This document shows, in pieces, positions 28,457 to 37,634 of a DNA stretch of 52,423 bases. Each line of letters opens with the position of its first letter. The first letter of the stretch is position 1. Below the pieces are notes generated by a model. That model ran no database searches, was not told the DNA's origin, and worked only from the letters and a program-made list of their open reading frames with translations. Source of the stretch: an uncultured Mycolicibacterium sp. (GTDB taxonomy: Bacteria > Actinomycetota > Actinomycetes > Mycobacteriales > Mycobacteriaceae); the NCBI GenBank assembly GCA_945957405.1, contig CAMFLL010000003.1, positions 1-52,423 on the forward strand, given 5' to 3'. Both the position numbers and the translations under genes were made by a program.

Positions 28457-29041
28457 TCACCGGGTGACGGCCCGGCTCAGCAGCATCTCGACGCAGTAGT
28501 CGATGAACTGCTCCCGCGTGGCGGCCAGGCGGCCGTTGAGATACGCGGTGAACAACGCCGTCAATCCGCCGATCAGGCTGGTCGCGACCATGTGCTGGCG
28601 CGCAGGGTCGGTGATGGCCGTGAGCTTGCGCTGCAGCAGATCGATGAAGTTGGGCATCCAGTCAGCGCCGGAGCGCGTCAGCACGGGTTCGGAGCTGGGG
28701 GCCAGCAGCAGCACGCGCCCGCGCACCGGGTCATCGACCATGAGTGCGACGAACCTCTCGACGGCCTCGCGCGGTGTGGTCGCCGACGTCAGTGTGCTCA
28801 TGGCCCGTTGGCAGACGTCGTCGTAGACCGCCCGGACGAAATCGTCGCGATCGGTGAAGCTCTCGTAGAAGTAGCGCTCGGTGAGCCCGGCTCCGCGGCA
28901 CACGGCCCGGACGGTGAGGGCAGGGCCGTCCTGGCTGCCCAGCAGTTGCACACCCGCAGTCACCAGCTCGTCGCGCCGACGCGCCTGGCGATCCTCCAGT
29001 GGTACCCCTGACCAGCGACCGCGACGTTGACCGGAGCTCAC
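28457..29041 (-). CDS. TetR-family regulator, divergent from the DUF2236 gene (Rv0825c-type)
   Basis: The 194-residue protein has an N-terminal HTH (ELVTAGVQLLGSQDGPALTVRAVCRGAGLTERYFYESFTDRDDF split over helices 1-4) and a ligand-binding C-terminal domain. GTG 29041 has GGAGG four bases upstream; a TTG further upstream is possible. It is divergent from the DUF2236 oxygenase-like gene, a pair also present in M. tuberculosis (Rv0825c/Rv0826), so local repression of that gene is likely. The 51-bp intergenic gap holds TTGACA and a partial dyad around AACGTT. Confidence 0.87.
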   Translation of the reverse strand: MSSGQRRGRWSGVPLEDRQARRRDELVTAGVQLLGSQDGPALTVRAVCRGAGLTERYFYESFTDRDDFVRAVYDDVCQRAMSTLTSATTPREAVERFVALMVDDPVRGRVLLLAPSSEPVLTRSGADWMPNFIDLLQRKLTAITDPARQHMVATSLIGGLTALFTAYLNGRLAATREQFIDYCVEMLLSRAVTR

Positions 29042-29092
29042 ATCACCTCCTACACTGCTAATTGACAACGTTCGTAGTCAGAATTGCGGTCG

Positions 29093-30112
29093 ATGGGAAA
29101 GACATCAGTGACACAACCTATCTCTGAGGTGTCGGCGTCGAACGGCGAATCCGTGCCGACGGGTTGTCCGATGTCTGCGGCAGGCTACGAGGCCCCGCCG
29201 CAGCCCCTGGGCCCCGATTCATTGACGTGGAAGTACTTCGGTGACTGGCGCGGCATGCTGCAGGGGCCATGGGCCGGATCGATGCAGAACATGCACCCTC
29301 AGTTGGGGGCAGCTGTCGAGGAACACTCCATCTTCTTCCAAGAGCGCTGGCCGCGGCTACTGCGCTCGCTCTACCCGATCGGCGGGGTGGTCTTCGACAC
29401 CGAACGGGCGCCCCGGACCGGCGCCGAGGTGCGCGATTATCACGTAGACATCAAGGGCGTGGACGCGCAGGGACGGCGCTACCACGCACTGAATCCGGAC
29501 GTCTTCTACTGGGCGCATTCGACGTTCTTCGTCGGCACCATCATCGTCGCCGAACGGTTCTGCGGCGGCATCACCGAGGCCGAGAAACGACAACTGTTCG
29601 ACGAGCACATCGCCTGGTACCGGATGTACGGCATGAGCATGCGTCCCGTCCCGCAGACCTGGGAGGATTTCGAGCAGTACTGGGAGCACATGTGCACCGA
29701 AGTGCTCGAGAACAACAAGGCTGCGCGAATGGTGCTCGATCTGTCCGAACTACCCAAGCCACCGTTTCTGCCGTGGCTGCCTGACCGGATATGGGGCCTG
29801 CAGCGCAGATTTGTCGTCGCACCGTTCTTCGTCTGGGTCACCGTCGGCCTGTACCACCCGGCGGTGCGAAAGCTGATGGGCTACAAGTGGTCTCGTCGTG
29901 ACGAGTGGTTGCACCGCATGTTCGGCAAGCTGGTGTACCGAATCTTCAGCACGTTGCCCGAGCGGGCCAGGATGCATCCGCGTGCTCGCGCAGGCTGGGA
30001 TCGGGCAACCGGTCGGATACCCGCGGACAGTCCGCTCCCCGAAACCCCCGCGCGCAACCTGCCCCCCGTCGGGCATCGCGACAACGGAATGCACTACTGC
30101 CCGAAGGTGTGA
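29093..30112 (+). CDS. DUF2236 (MpaB-like) oxygenase family protein
   Basis: The 339-residue protein carries DUF2236 features: SLTWKYFGDWRGMLQGPWAG at the start, 'NPDVFYWAHSTFFVGTIIVAE' and the histidine-rich middle 'FDEHIAWYRMYGM'. The family includes latex-clearing (Lcp-like) and MpaB-type heme oxygenases; the substrate here is unknown. It is the orthologue by position of Rv0826 and sits opposite its probable TetR repressor. Confidence 0.82.
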   Translation: MGKTSVTQPISEVSASNGESVPTGCPMSAAGYEAPPQPLGPDSLTWKYFGDWRGMLQGPWAGSMQNMHPQLGAAVEEHSIFFQERWPRLLRSLYPIGGVVFDTERAPRTGAEVRDYHVDIKGVDAQGRRYHALNPDVFYWAHSTFFVGTIIVAERFCGGITEAEKRQLFDEHIAWYRMYGMSMRPVPQTWEDFEQYWEHMCTEVLENNKAARMVLDLSELPKPPFLPWLPDRIWGLQRRFVVAPFFVWVTVGLYHPAVRKLMGYKWSRRDEWLHRMFGKLVYRIFSTLPERARMHPRARAGWDRATGRIPADSPLPETPARNLPPVGHRDNGMHYCPKV

Positions 30113-30116
30113 GCGC

Positions 30117-30473
30117 TCAGCGGTCGGCCGTGTAGCGCGTCCACACCGCGCCGTCGAAGTAGCGCAACCGGGCCGGATGACCGGGATCGTGGAACCACCC
30201 TGCCCGCACCGGGGGATAGCGGCCATGGACGCCGCGTGGGTCACCGGCCAGCACCATGCGGTTTTCGAGGTCGGCGCGCGCCGCCAGGCCCGCTCGCCGT
30301 GCCACGCCATCGCGTTGGCGCCGCCGTAACGCGATGAAGACGACGATGCCGGCGGCCAGGACGACCGGTGTGTACCACCCGGCCTGCACCATCCACACCG
30401 CTGCGATGAGGGCGACGCCGGCGATGAACGGGTGGCGATGCCAGAGCGCCGGACGGTATTGCTGGTAGAGCAC
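30117..30473 (-). CDS. DUF2510 small membrane protein, leaderless
   Basis: The 118-residue product has two hydrophobic helices (HPFIAGVALIAAVWMV, TPVVLAAGIVVFIAL) and a C-terminal DUF2510 module, AGWFHDPGHPARLRYFDGAVWT, which is common in actinobacterial membrane proteins. I chose GTG 30473 because TATTCT (minus strand, 30480-30485) sits six bases upstream, the leaderless arrangement; the frame stays open further upstream without a domain. Function unknown. Confidence 0.72.
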   Translation of the reverse strand: MLYQQYRPALWHRHPFIAGVALIAAVWMVQAGWYTPVVLAAGIVVFIALRRRQRDGVARRAGLAARADLENRMVLAGDPRGVHGRYPPVRAGWFHDPGHPARLRYFDGAVWTRYTADR

Positions 30474-30796
30474 GCATCCAGAATAGGAGGCGCGGCGTCC
30501 GGCGGTCGCTCGTTCGCGCTGACCGGTTTCCGTCGGCGCGTTGAACGTAACGGCCGCGGCTCCCGTGATCTGATGACAAGACGCGAGACGACGGGACAGC
30601 GCGATGACGGCGATCACAGTGGCATGGTTGATCGGACCCCCACTCGCTATCGCATACGCAGTGGTCGTCCTGCGTGCCGTGACCGTCGTGGGTCGGGTTT
30701 GGGAACGGCATCATCCATCCGGCGATCACCACTGAATCCGCAGTGCACAGTCACACCCGAGGAATGGGCTACGGGCCGGCGGCTACGGTAGACGCT
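30474..30796. promoter_or_regulatory. Divergent promoter region between DUF2510 and kinase genes
   Basis: This 323-bp gap has no convincing gene. At each edge sits a mycobacterial -10 box for a leaderless transcript: AGAATA (TATTCT on the minus strand) at 30480-30485, and TACGGT at 30784-30789 seven bases before the kinase ATG. I see no repeats or further sites between them. Confidence 0.55.
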
Positions 30797-31855
30797 ATGT
30801 ACGCCCCCGAACTGCTCGGCGGCCGCTACGAATTGCGGGGCGTTCTGGGCCGTGGCGGCATGGCCGAGGTTCGGGAGGGCTGGGACAGCCTCACCGGCCA
30901 GACCGTTGCGATCAAACTGCTCTACCCGGGCTTTCACAGCCACCCCGACTATCTGCGTCGGTTCTGGGCCGAGGCGCAGTCAGCGGCCGCGCTGCACCAT
31001 CCCAACATCGTCGCGGTCTACGGCAGCGGCGAACACCACGGCACCCCGTTCATCGTCATGGAACGACTGCCGGGCAACAGCCTGGCGGACCTGATCGCGC
31101 AGGGCCCGGTACCGCAGCAGCACGTCCGCAGGATGCTCGACGACATGCTGGCGGCGCTGTCGACGGCCCACGCCGCCGGGATCATGCATCGCGACATCAA
31201 GCCGGCCAACATCCTGTTCAACCCGGCGGGGCAGGCCCAGGTGGCCGACTTCGGCCTGGCAAAGGGGCCTGACACGCACCGCACCGACACCGGTCAGATC
31301 ATGGGGACGATGGCGTACATGAGCCCGGAGCGGCTGGCGGGTAATCCCGCGACCGTCACCGACGACCTTTACGCGGTCGGCGTCGTGGGATGGGAGGCCC
31401 TGACGGGTCGGCGCGCGTTCCCCGAGGAAAACCTTGTCGCACTGGCCAATGCCATCACCGAGAATCCACCGCCGCCGGTCTCGGTGCTGCGTCCCGACGT
31501 CGACCCGCAGTTGGCGGCAGTCGTCGATCGCGCGATGGCGCGTGACGCCGTCCGGCGCTTCCCCAGTGCCGATGTGATGCGCGCGGAATTGGCGAACGTC
31601 AACGGTGATCCGGTGACAGGGCCAATCCCGCTGTTGCGTGGCCCGCTGCCGCCGGCGCCCCCGATGTGGAATCCGCAGACCCCCGGTCTCGTCGCAGGCC
31701 CACGCCGACGCACCGGCCGCTGGGCGATTCTGGCGGCCGTGCTGCTGGTGGCGATCGTGGTGGGGGTGGTGGCGTTCGTGCTCGGCGCGTCGACCCAACG
31801 CACGTCCGATGCGCCCGGTTCAGTGACGACGACGGTGGTACGACCGAGTCCCTGA
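30797..31855 (+). CDS. Ser/Thr protein kinase with one transmembrane helix and no sensor domain
   Basis: The 352-residue protein has a complete Hanks-type kinase domain: GRGGMAEV (P-loop), [17 protein letters not shown] (an RD-type catalytic loop), ADFGLAKG and MSPERL. A Pro-rich juxtamembrane segment leads to a single helix ([22 protein letters not shown]) and only about 25 external residues, so it lacks PASTA or other sensor repeats. TACGGT seven bases before ATG 30797 suggests a leaderless mRNA. Substrates are unknown. Confidence 0.9.
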   Translation: MYAPELLGGRYELRGVLGRGGMAEVREGWDSLTGQTVAIKLLYPGFHSHPDYLRRFWAEAQSAAALHHPNIVAVYGSGEHHGTPFIVMERLPGNSLADLIAQGPVPQQHVRRMLDDMLAALSTAHAAGIMHRDIKPANILFNPAGQAQVADFGLAKGPDTHRTDTGQIMGTMAYMSPERLAGNPATVTDDLYAVGVVGWEALTGRRAFPEENLVALANAITENPPPPVSVLRPDVDPQLAAVVDRAMARDAVRRFPSADVMRAELANVNGDPVTGPIPLLRGPLPPAPPMWNPQTPGLVAGPRRRTGRWAILAAVLLVAIVVGVVAFVLGASTQRTSDAPGSVTTTVVRPSP

Positions 31856-31862
31856 CCCCGGC

Positions 31863-32219
31863 TCAGCGCCCGACGATGGAGCTGTATCGCGGGCAGTAGA
31901 TGTCGACGGCACCCCAAACCAGGTGCGCAGCCTGGCCCTTGTCGAGACCCTGGGCCTGCAGCCGGCTCATCACACCGCGGACGGTGCGGGCGGGTTCTAT
32001 CTGCCCGGCCTCGACGGCCTTACAGATCTCCTGACCGATGGCGACGGCATCCTCATCGGACTTCACCGGCACATTGAGTTCCTTGACGACGTTGACGAAC
32101 TGCTGATCCTCGGCCGTCAGGTCTGCCCATGCCGGCGTGGCGGTGGTGATGGCGACGCTCAAGGCCGATGCGGCGATGGTCGCAGATATCGCCACTTTCA
32201 CAGACCGCCGGCTGACCAT
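31863..32219 (-). CDS. Secreted DUF732 protein
   Basis: The 118-residue product has a signal peptide (VAISATIAASALSVAITTATPAWA) and a helical domain, DLTAEDQQFVNVVKELNVPV, 'AIGQEICKAVEAGQ', 'AHLVWGAVDIYCPRY', with the two conserved cysteines of DUF732, a family of small mycobacterial secreted proteins without a proven function. AGGAG precedes ATG 32219. Confidence 0.85.
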   Translation of the reverse strand: MVSRRSVKVAISATIAASALSVAITTATPAWADLTAEDQQFVNVVKELNVPVKSDEDAVAIGQEICKAVEAGQIEPARTVRGVMSRLQAQGLDKGQAAHLVWGAVDIYCPRYSSIVGR

Positions 32220-32364
32220 GGTGACTCCTGTGGTGGTTGGTGCCCGGATTATCGACACAACGATAAGTGGCGTTACCGCAAGGGCCTGTCGAGGGGCCGC
32301 CCGCCGACGGGCTGCGCGCCTCCAGCGTGCGGGCGACACGCGGCCTTCGGTACGCTCGGTACAA

Positions 32365-32937
32365 ATGTGGGGGAGTGATGAAAGTGGGCGCGAGGAATAC
32401 TGGCGCGCCACCGATGAGGTAATTGCGCTCGCCCGCACATTGATACTCCGTCGCGGTCAGGTATCTCCTGCGCAGCTCACTGCGCTGTTTGCCCACCGGC
32501 CCAGTTTTCTGATCCGGGTCGTCGACAACCTCGGCGCGGCGGCATGCCTGCAACTGGTCGAAACACACGAATTCGATCTTGATGATCCGCACGTTGTGTG
32601 CACTCTCCTGCGGCCGCTCGACACTTTTGCGGTGGCATCCGGCTCCCGGGCGAGAATCGAAGGCGCGCAACGTGGTATCTACTTGGCGTTGAAAGATGCG
32701 GGAAACGGCAAGGGTACAGCGGATGACGCCGCGGTGCCGGCCCGTATAGCAGCATCGGAGTCGCCCTCTGTAGACGTGGTGAACGGCGCGATGCCGGTGA
32801 TCGCGTCACTGATCACGAAATGTATTTCGCTCGATGATCCTTTTGCCTTCTCGCCTGCCGCGCTGGAAGCCAAACTGGCAATTGTCATCGACTTCATCCG
32901 TTGCGAACTCGAATGCATGGTGCGAAAAGGCGCATGA
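32365..32937 (+). CDS. Hypothetical protein, leaderless
   Basis: I do not recognise this 190-residue protein. It begins MWGSDESGREEYWRATDEVI, appears mostly helical and soluble, and has no signal peptide or clear catalytic motif; two cysteines lie near LITKCISLDD and FIRCELECM. TACGCT (32351-32356) is eight bases before the ATG, suggesting a leaderless transcript and supporting this start over the longer open frame. Base composition looks somewhat less GC-rich than the core genes to its left, possibly accessory DNA. Confidence 0.5.
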   Translation: MWGSDESGREEYWRATDEVIALARTLILRRGQVSPAQLTALFAHRPSFLIRVVDNLGAAACLQLVETHEFDLDDPHVVCTLLRPLDTFAVASGSRARIEGAQRGIYLALKDAGNGKGTADDAAVPARIAASESPSVDVVNGAMPVIASLITKCISLDDPFAFSPAALEAKLAIVIDFIRCELECMVRKGA

Positions 32938-33087
32938 AATTCGCCTTTCAGTGGACGTAATGACCGTTGCGGCCCGAGCGTGTGAACGAGCTGTGAGCTT
33001 CATAGGTAGGTGACCCCGCAGCGTGCGGGACGATGGTGGGCATGCGAGGCTGATCCCGGGTCGGTAACCGTGTGAAGGAAGTTGTTG

Positions 33088-33384
33088 ATGACGCTGCGCC
33101 GTCTGGTGCCCGTGTTCTTGTTGGCGATTGCGGCAATCGGTGCCGCTGTGTTGATTCCGCTGGGATCGTCACCCCGGGCGCTCGCCACATGCGGCGACCC
33201 GAGCACCGTCTCGATCGAGGATTCGGTCTATCAGGGCTGCAGTGAAGGCTCCTCGGCGATCGGCGCCGCGCCCGGCGCGGGGGCGATCATCGCCTGCCGC
33301 GATGTTCCCGGTTGCCTGTCGGCGAGCGTCAACAGCCCGGGTGGCGTCTCGGTGCCGCACCGCAGCACCGCGGTTCACAACTGA
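33088..33384 (+). CDS. Small secreted protein
   Basis: The 98-residue product has a clear signal peptide (LRRLVPVFLLAIAAIGAAVLI) and a mature part with four cysteines (ATCGDP, YQGCSEG, IACRDV, PGCLSA), suggesting disulfides after export. GAAGGAA lies seven bases before ATG 33088. No family is recognised. It is convergent with the TetR gene, six bases apart. Confidence 0.6.
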   Translation: MTLRRLVPVFLLAIAAIGAAVLIPLGSSPRALATCGDPSTVSIEDSVYQGCSEGSSAIGAAPGAGAIIACRDVPGCLSASVNSPGGVSVPHRSTAVHN

Positions 33385-33390
33385 CGTCTT

Positions 33391-33957
33391 TCAGGCGCCG
33401 GCCAGCAGCATCTCCACGCCACGGCGCGCCTCGAGGGCGGCGCCGAGTGACTGCTGGACGCCGGCGGTGGTGACGGAACCCGCCACCAATAGATAGATCA
33501 CGTCCGCGATCTCGCCGGTGTAGCCGGCGTCGAGGACGATTCGGGTCACCAGAGCTCGGAATTCGTGTTCGTGGTGACTGACCTCGGCGGCGACGGCAGC
33601 TTTCGTCGGGCCCAACTCGCTGTAGGCCTTGGTCCACGGGCAGCCGCGGAAGGACGGCTCGTGAAACCAGAGGTCGAGGTGCGTGAAGATCGCCAGAACC
33701 TGTTCTTCGGGTGACTCAGCCGCGGCTACACGCTGTTCGATCGCTGCCATCATCCGCTCGTGCCGCCGGCGCAGGAACGCGACGATCAGTTCGTCCTTAC
33801 TCGGAAAGAGCTGGTAGATGCGGCGCAGCGGCAGTCCGGCGGCATCCCTGAGCTCGGTCATGCTCGCCGCCTGGATGCCGCGAGCGTAGAACACCTGCTC
33901 GACGGCATCGAGCAACTGTCCCCGCATCGACTCCTCGGTGGAGGCATCCGCCGCCAT
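33391..33957 (-). CDS. TetR-family repressor of the adjacent MFS transporter
   Basis: The 188-residue protein has a TetR HTH (LLDAVEQVFYARGIQAASMTEL, GLPLRRIYQLFPSKDELIVAF) and a C-terminal domain with 'FRGCPWTKAYSELG', typical of the TetR/AcrR group with the FxGCPF-like loop. ATG 33957 follows GAGGGGA. It is divergent from an MFS gene, with twin palindromic operators between, so it very likely represses the transporter and itself. Confidence 0.88.
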   Translation of the reverse strand: MAADASTEESMRGQLLDAVEQVFYARGIQAASMTELRDAAGLPLRRIYQLFPSKDELIVAFLRRRHERMMAAIEQRVAAAESPEEQVLAIFTHLDLWFHEPSFRGCPWTKAYSELGPTKAAVAAEVSHHEHEFRALVTRIVLDAGYTGEIADVIYLLVAGSVTTAGVQQSLGAALEARRGVEMLLAGA

Positions 33958-33978
33958 GGTGGTCCCCTCGGTTTGCCG

Positions 33979-34031
33979 TGAGAATGGTCGTTCTCTACAG
34001 TAGTGCCTGCGAGTGAGAATGATCGTTCTCA
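33979..34031. promoter_or_regulatory. Twin TetR operators TGAGAA-N6-TTCTCA
   Basis: Two near-identical palindromes, TGAGAATGGTCGTTCTCT (33979-33996) and TGAGAATGATCGTTCTCA (34014-34031), are 35 bp apart centre to centre in the TetR/MFS intergenic region. The second is perfect in its outer six bases. They are the obvious binding sites for the adjacent TetR protein. Confidence 0.82.
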
Positions 34032-34083
34032 TTCGATCTCTGCGCCAGCGAGTGGCGCTCGAATCGCAGGAAAAGGACATGCA

Positions 34084-35301
34084 ATGAGCTCTGGAAGCCG
34101 AACGGCCGCAGTGGAACCAGGCATCAGTGCGCGGAGACTCCGAACGCTGACGTTCATCCTGGCCGCCGCATCGGGCGTATCGATCGCGAACATCTTCTAC
34201 TCGCAACCCTTGCTCGACCTGATCGCCGAGACATTCACGGTGTCGGACAGCACCGCGTCGCTGGTGGTGACCGTGACACAGATCGGTTACGCAGCAGGGA
34301 TCATCGTGCTGATGCCATTGGGTGACCTGATCGAGAACCGTGCCTTGGCTTCAAGGGTGCTGCTCGTGACCGCCGTCGCGTCAGCGGTCGCCGGGTTGGC
34401 GACGAATCTGCCGCTCTTCCTGGTGCTTTCCGCAATCCTCGGCTTCACCTCGGTGGTCGCCCAGATCGTGGTCCCGCTCGCCGCGCACCTGGCGCCGGAA
34501 GGGCAGGGTGGACGCTACGTCGGGCAGGTCATGAGCGGACTGCTTCTGGGCATCATGCTCGCGCGCAGCCTCTCCAGCTTCCTCGCCGACATCTGGGGAT
34601 GGCGCTCGGTCTACTTCGTCTCCGCCGGGCTGATGCTGATCATGGCGATCGTTCTCGCGCTGACTCTCCCGCGACGCGAACCCGACCACGCGGGAAGTTA
34701 CGGCAGCCTGATGATGTCGATCTGGCACATCATCCGGGAGGAGCCGGCACTGCGGCGCCGCGCGGCGATGCAAGCTCTCATGTTCGGGACGTTCTCGGCG
34801 TTCTGGACCTCGGTCACGTACGAGCTGATCAAGGAGCACAGCCTCTCGCAGACGCAGATCGCGATCTTCGCGCTCGTCGGTGCGGCAGGCGCCGTCGCCG
34901 CACCGATCGCCGGACGAATCGGCGATCGCGGTCTTGGCCGGCCCGCGACCGGCGTCGTCTTCGCGCTGGCCGCTGTCGCAATGGCCATCGCCGGTCTCGG
35001 CGTTCGCGATCTCGTCGTTCTCGCCCTCGCGGGAGTTCTTCTCGATCTTGCGGTTCAGGGCAACCTGGTGCTCAGCCAGCAAGAGATCTACGCACTCCGG
35101 CCCTCAGCGCGATCGCGACTCAACACCGTCTTCATCGGCAGTGTGTTCTTCGGTGGCGCAATCGGATCGGCGCTCTCAGGGGTGTTGTACGCCCGGGCTG
35201 GTTGGAGTGGTGTCGCGATCCTCGGTGTAGTGCTTGCGCTCGTAGGCCTCGGCATCTGGGCCATCTCGCTCATTCTGCGTCGGCGAGCGAAGGTAGCCTA
35301 G
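34084..35301 (+). CDS. Major facilitator superfamily efflux transporter
   Basis: The 405-residue protein has about 12 hydrophobic helices. 'NIFYSQPLLDLIAETF' near the start and 'GWRSVYFVSAGLMLIMAI' after helix 6 are typical of a family of drug or sugar exporters of the AraJ/YdhP-like group. GGA lies upstream of ATG 34084. Twin TetR operators just upstream suggest it is induced by its own substrate. The stop overlaps that of the convergent PE-PPE gene. Confidence 0.87.
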   Translation: MSSGSRTAAVEPGISARRLRTLTFILAAASGVSIANIFYSQPLLDLIAETFTVSDSTASLVVTVTQIGYAAGIIVLMPLGDLIENRALASRVLLVTAVASAVAGLATNLPLFLVLSAILGFTSVVAQIVVPLAAHLAPEGQGGRYVGQVMSGLLLGIMLARSLSSFLADIWGWRSVYFVSAGLMLIMAIVLALTLPRREPDHAGSYGSLMMSIWHIIREEPALRRRAAMQALMFGTFSAFWTSVTYELIKEHSLSQTQIAIFALVGAAGAVAAPIAGRIGDRGLGRPATGVVFALAAVAMAIAGLGVRDLVVLALAGVLLDLAVQGNLVLSQQEIYALRPSARSRLNTVFIGSVFFGGAIGSALSGVLYARAGWSGVAILGVVLALVGLGIWAISLILRRRAKVA

Positions 35302-37133
35302 GGCTGTGAGTGGTCCTGCTCGCTTGCGGCTGCTCGGTCGGTGGTTCCACGTATTCCCTTGACGCCGAATCCCTTTGGTGCCTTTCTCGCCCCGATATCG
35401 CCCAGGGTGTGTTTGCGCTGCTGGCTGCCAAGCGCTTTCACCCGGTTGAGTGTGGTGACGGCCAAGGTGTGTGCCCGGCTGTTGCTGAGGGCGGTCTTCA
35501 GGCTGACAGGTGTCCTGGACTGCGGGCCGGCGTCCCCGGCAATTTCCGCGCGGGAGGCCCATTTACGCCAACTTTGGCCGTGCTGTGAACGTGTCGGCGG
35601 TGCCGGGTTGGCGTTGGCGGCGGCGGTCGCGTGAGTGATGACGGCTGACTCAGCGTCGACCGTGACGGCGGGTTCGGGATTGGGGTTGACGCCCACCAGT
35701 TGGGCGAGTTGTGTCGCTGTGGTTGCCACAGCCCCCACAACAGGGAAGACGGCACCGACGATCAGTACGTATGGAACTAGCGCCAAGTCGGCGGCGATGG
35801 GTAGGCCGATTGCCTTGGCCGGATGGCCTGCCGCAAGCTGGCTGGTGAACAGCTGCTTGTTGTATTTAGGGAGAGCGAGTCCGATGGCGCGAGCGGTGTC
35901 GGCCAACGGCTTCACGACCGCGATGTCACCGGCGATGACGCCGGCGAGGGTTTTGGCGGGCCCGCCGGCCGGGGTGACCGGGACGCCTGCGTTGCCGAGT
36001 GTCGCCAGCCCGGCCAGCCCCTGCAACAACGACGGGTCGGGGCTCGCGGACCACCCAACGGTGTACATGCCCGACAGGAACAACGACAGTGACGACTTGT
36101 CGAACCAGGTCAGCTCTTTCAAATCGCCGCGGGCGTCCGCGATTCCTTGTTTCGCGCCGGCGGCCAGGGCGGCGAACAACTCGGCGCGGTCGATGCCGGT
36201 GGGGAACAGGCCGAACGGTGTGGGGACATCGGCGGGTCCCGGGCTCCAACCGTTCTCGATGTTGCCGTAGCCCAGGTTCACCAGAATCCTCAGGTCCGGC
36301 TCCAAGAGATCGGCCAGTGGATTACCGATGACAGGAATGAGGCGGACCGGGACCAGCAGCGGCAGGTTCTCCGTCGGGATCATGTAGTACTGCGTGGTGG
36401 TATTGCCTGTCGTCGGCAGGGCGATGGCCGAGTTGATCTGTTCTGGGGTGAGGTCCAGGTACCCGAAGTGCTGCGTGAAGATACCCAGGAAGGCATTGAG
36501 GTCGGCCAACAGATTGAGCGGGTATTGCGGGAAATTGGCGAAACCGTCGTACTCCTGGGTGTACACCGCGATGGGATAGGTGTTGCTCGCTGTCGGGGTG
36601 TAGTTGAATGTCGTGCCCAGGCTGGGTAGGAACACCCCAGGGAAGCGCTGGTTCAGGCCACCATTGGGGTTACTGGGGTTACCGACCAACACCAAGCTCA
36701 GCTGGTCGGAACGCGGCGGATTGCTCGACGCCGCAAGCTGTGCCATCTCCTGGGACGCAACCGCGGCGCCCTGGGAGTAGCCGAACACGACGACGTTGTT
36801 GCCGGCGGCGAACTGCTCCTTGATCGCGGTGTCGAGATCGTTGACCCCGTGGGCGACGGAGTCGTCCACGAACATGCTGTCGACCCCGGTGATCGGGTAC
36901 GCCTCTTCGGGAGTGGTCACCACTTTTGGGGTGTAACTGCCGTAGCCCTTCGGGACGAGATAGAGCTTTTCGGTGGCATCCACGTATCGTTGCCCAGGCG
37001 TGGGGCCTCCGGTGCCGCCCAGGATCAGGGCCGTCTGGGCGCCGGAGGCGAACGTCGGGCACGTCATCGACGTCAGCCCCAGCACGCCCACCAACGTCAA
37101 TCCGAGCACGCTTCTGACGCCACGCTTGTTCAT
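35298..37133 (-). CDS. Secreted PE-PPE-domain serine hydrolase with a long basic C-terminal tail
   Basis: The 611-residue protein has a signal peptide ([23 protein letters not shown]) and then the PE-PPE domain, an alpha/beta-hydrolase related to cutinases: [18 protein letters not shown] at the start, nucleophile elbow [12 protein letters not shown], and later '[14 protein letters not shown]' and 'RILVNLGYG'. No PE or PPE N-terminal domain is present, so export is by Sec. The last 90 residues are Arg/Lys/Ser/Thr-rich. Members I know of act as esterases on short or medium acyl chains. GGAAGG is eight bases before ATG 37133. Confidence 0.85.
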   Translation of the reverse strand: MNKRGVRSVLGLTLVGVLGLTSMTCPTFASGAQTALILGGTGGPTPGQRYVDATEKLYLVPKGYGSYTPKVVTTPEEAYPITGVDSMFVDDSVAHGVNDLDTAIKEQFAAGNNVVVFGYSQGAAVASQEMAQLAASSNPPRSDQLSLVLVGNPSNPNGGLNQRFPGVFLPSLGTTFNYTPTASNTYPIAVYTQEYDGFANFPQYPLNLLADLNAFLGIFTQHFGYLDLTPEQINSAIALPTTGNTTTQYYMIPTENLPLLVPVRLIPVIGNPLADLLEPDLRILVNLGYGNIENGWSPGPADVPTPFGLFPTGIDRAELFAALAAGAKQGIADARGDLKELTWFDKSSLSLFLSGMYTVGWSASPDPSLLQGLAGLATLGNAGVPVTPAGGPAKTLAGVIAGDIAVVKPLADTARAIGLALPKYNKQLFTSQLAAGHPAKAIGLPIAADLALVPYVLIVGAVFPVVGAVATTATQLAQLVGVNPNPEPAVTVDAESAVITHATAAANANPAPPTRSQHGQSWRKWASRAEIAGDAGPQSRTPVSLKTALSNSRAHTLAVTTLNRVKALGSQQRKHTLGDIGARKAPKGFGVKGIRGTTDRAAASEQDHSQP

Positions 37134-37493
37134 GATCGGCGCCTTCCGACGGCACGGGGGTCCGGTCAAACGTTGCCCACCGGCGCCGGCGCGGCGTCAG
37201 TAGCGCGGTACTGCAATCACAACCACCTTGGGGTTGGCAGTACTGAGATGGTCGTCCTCAGAGAATGGCAGCGCCGTCACGTCATTTCCTCGGCCCAGGC
37301 GATATGTCCTTGGAAACCAAGAGTTCTCGTCAAGTCGCGTGAGCCGGTGCCAACAGCGCCCGTAGCCGAAGCAGCCAGATGTTCCGGACGACCAGGCCGT
37401 CATCGATGGGTCGGCGCTCTGGTGAGTTGCACCGCCGTCGGAATCTGTGCCGTCCACCTCGCCCGAGGAGGTAGCCGATGCCGCCGCGCGCTA

Positions 37494-37539
37494 AGTAGAA
37501 CCAAGCCGCGACTGGACGAGATTGCAGTGGCAGGTTACT
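37494..37539 (+). promoter_or_regulatory. Shared cluster element, copy 1 (dxs)
   Basis: AGTAG (37494-37498), 36 bp, TTACT (37535-37539), with the core GACGAGATTGCAGTGG ending at 37530. It is one of four copies in this window, all upstream of cluster operons and in the same orientation as the gene. It ends 95 bp before the dxs ATG. In RNA the AGUAG/UUACU arms can still pair through a G-U wobble. Confidence 0.75.
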
Positions 37540-37549
37540 GCGGTCGTCG

Positions 37550-37613
37550 CTCCACAGGGCAACCACGATTCCCACTGTGGAGCGAAACATCTGACCCTGT
37601 GGCGTCGTTTCGC
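37550..37613 (+). promoter_or_regulatory. Two-hairpin leader of dxs
   Basis: CTCCACAG (37550-37557) pairs with CTGTGGAG (37575-37582), and GCGAAAC (37582-37588) with GTTTCGC (37607-37613), both perfect. The gps leader has the equivalent two hairpins with similar loop lengths and compensating changes in stem 1. The second hairpin ends 21 bases before the start codon, close to the GGAAGG ribosome-binding site, so it could affect translation. Whether it acts as RNA or as an operator is not known. Confidence 0.6.
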
Positions 37614-37634
37614 AACGACATCGCGGAAGGGACG

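Larger units (their letters stand above)
37134..37634. other. Regulatory intergenic region between the PE-PPE gene and dxs
   Basis: The 501 bp have no convincing gene. At 37208-37214 and 37237-37243 GTACTGC and GCAGTAC form a perfect 7-bp inverted repeat, with an inner CAACC/GGTTG stem. From 37494 the shared cluster element and then the hairpin leader of dxs follow. The open frames crossing the region look like high-GC chance ORFs. Confidence 0.6.

Noticed and set aside
37197..37457. 86-codon minus-strand ORF in the dxs upstream region
   Set aside because: No ribosome-binding site, no recognisable motif; composition looks random.
36849..37634. 262-codon N-terminal extension of dxs
   Set aside because: It overlaps the PE-PPE gene and the regulatory region, has no homology to DXS, and a good ribosome-binding site precedes ATG 37635.
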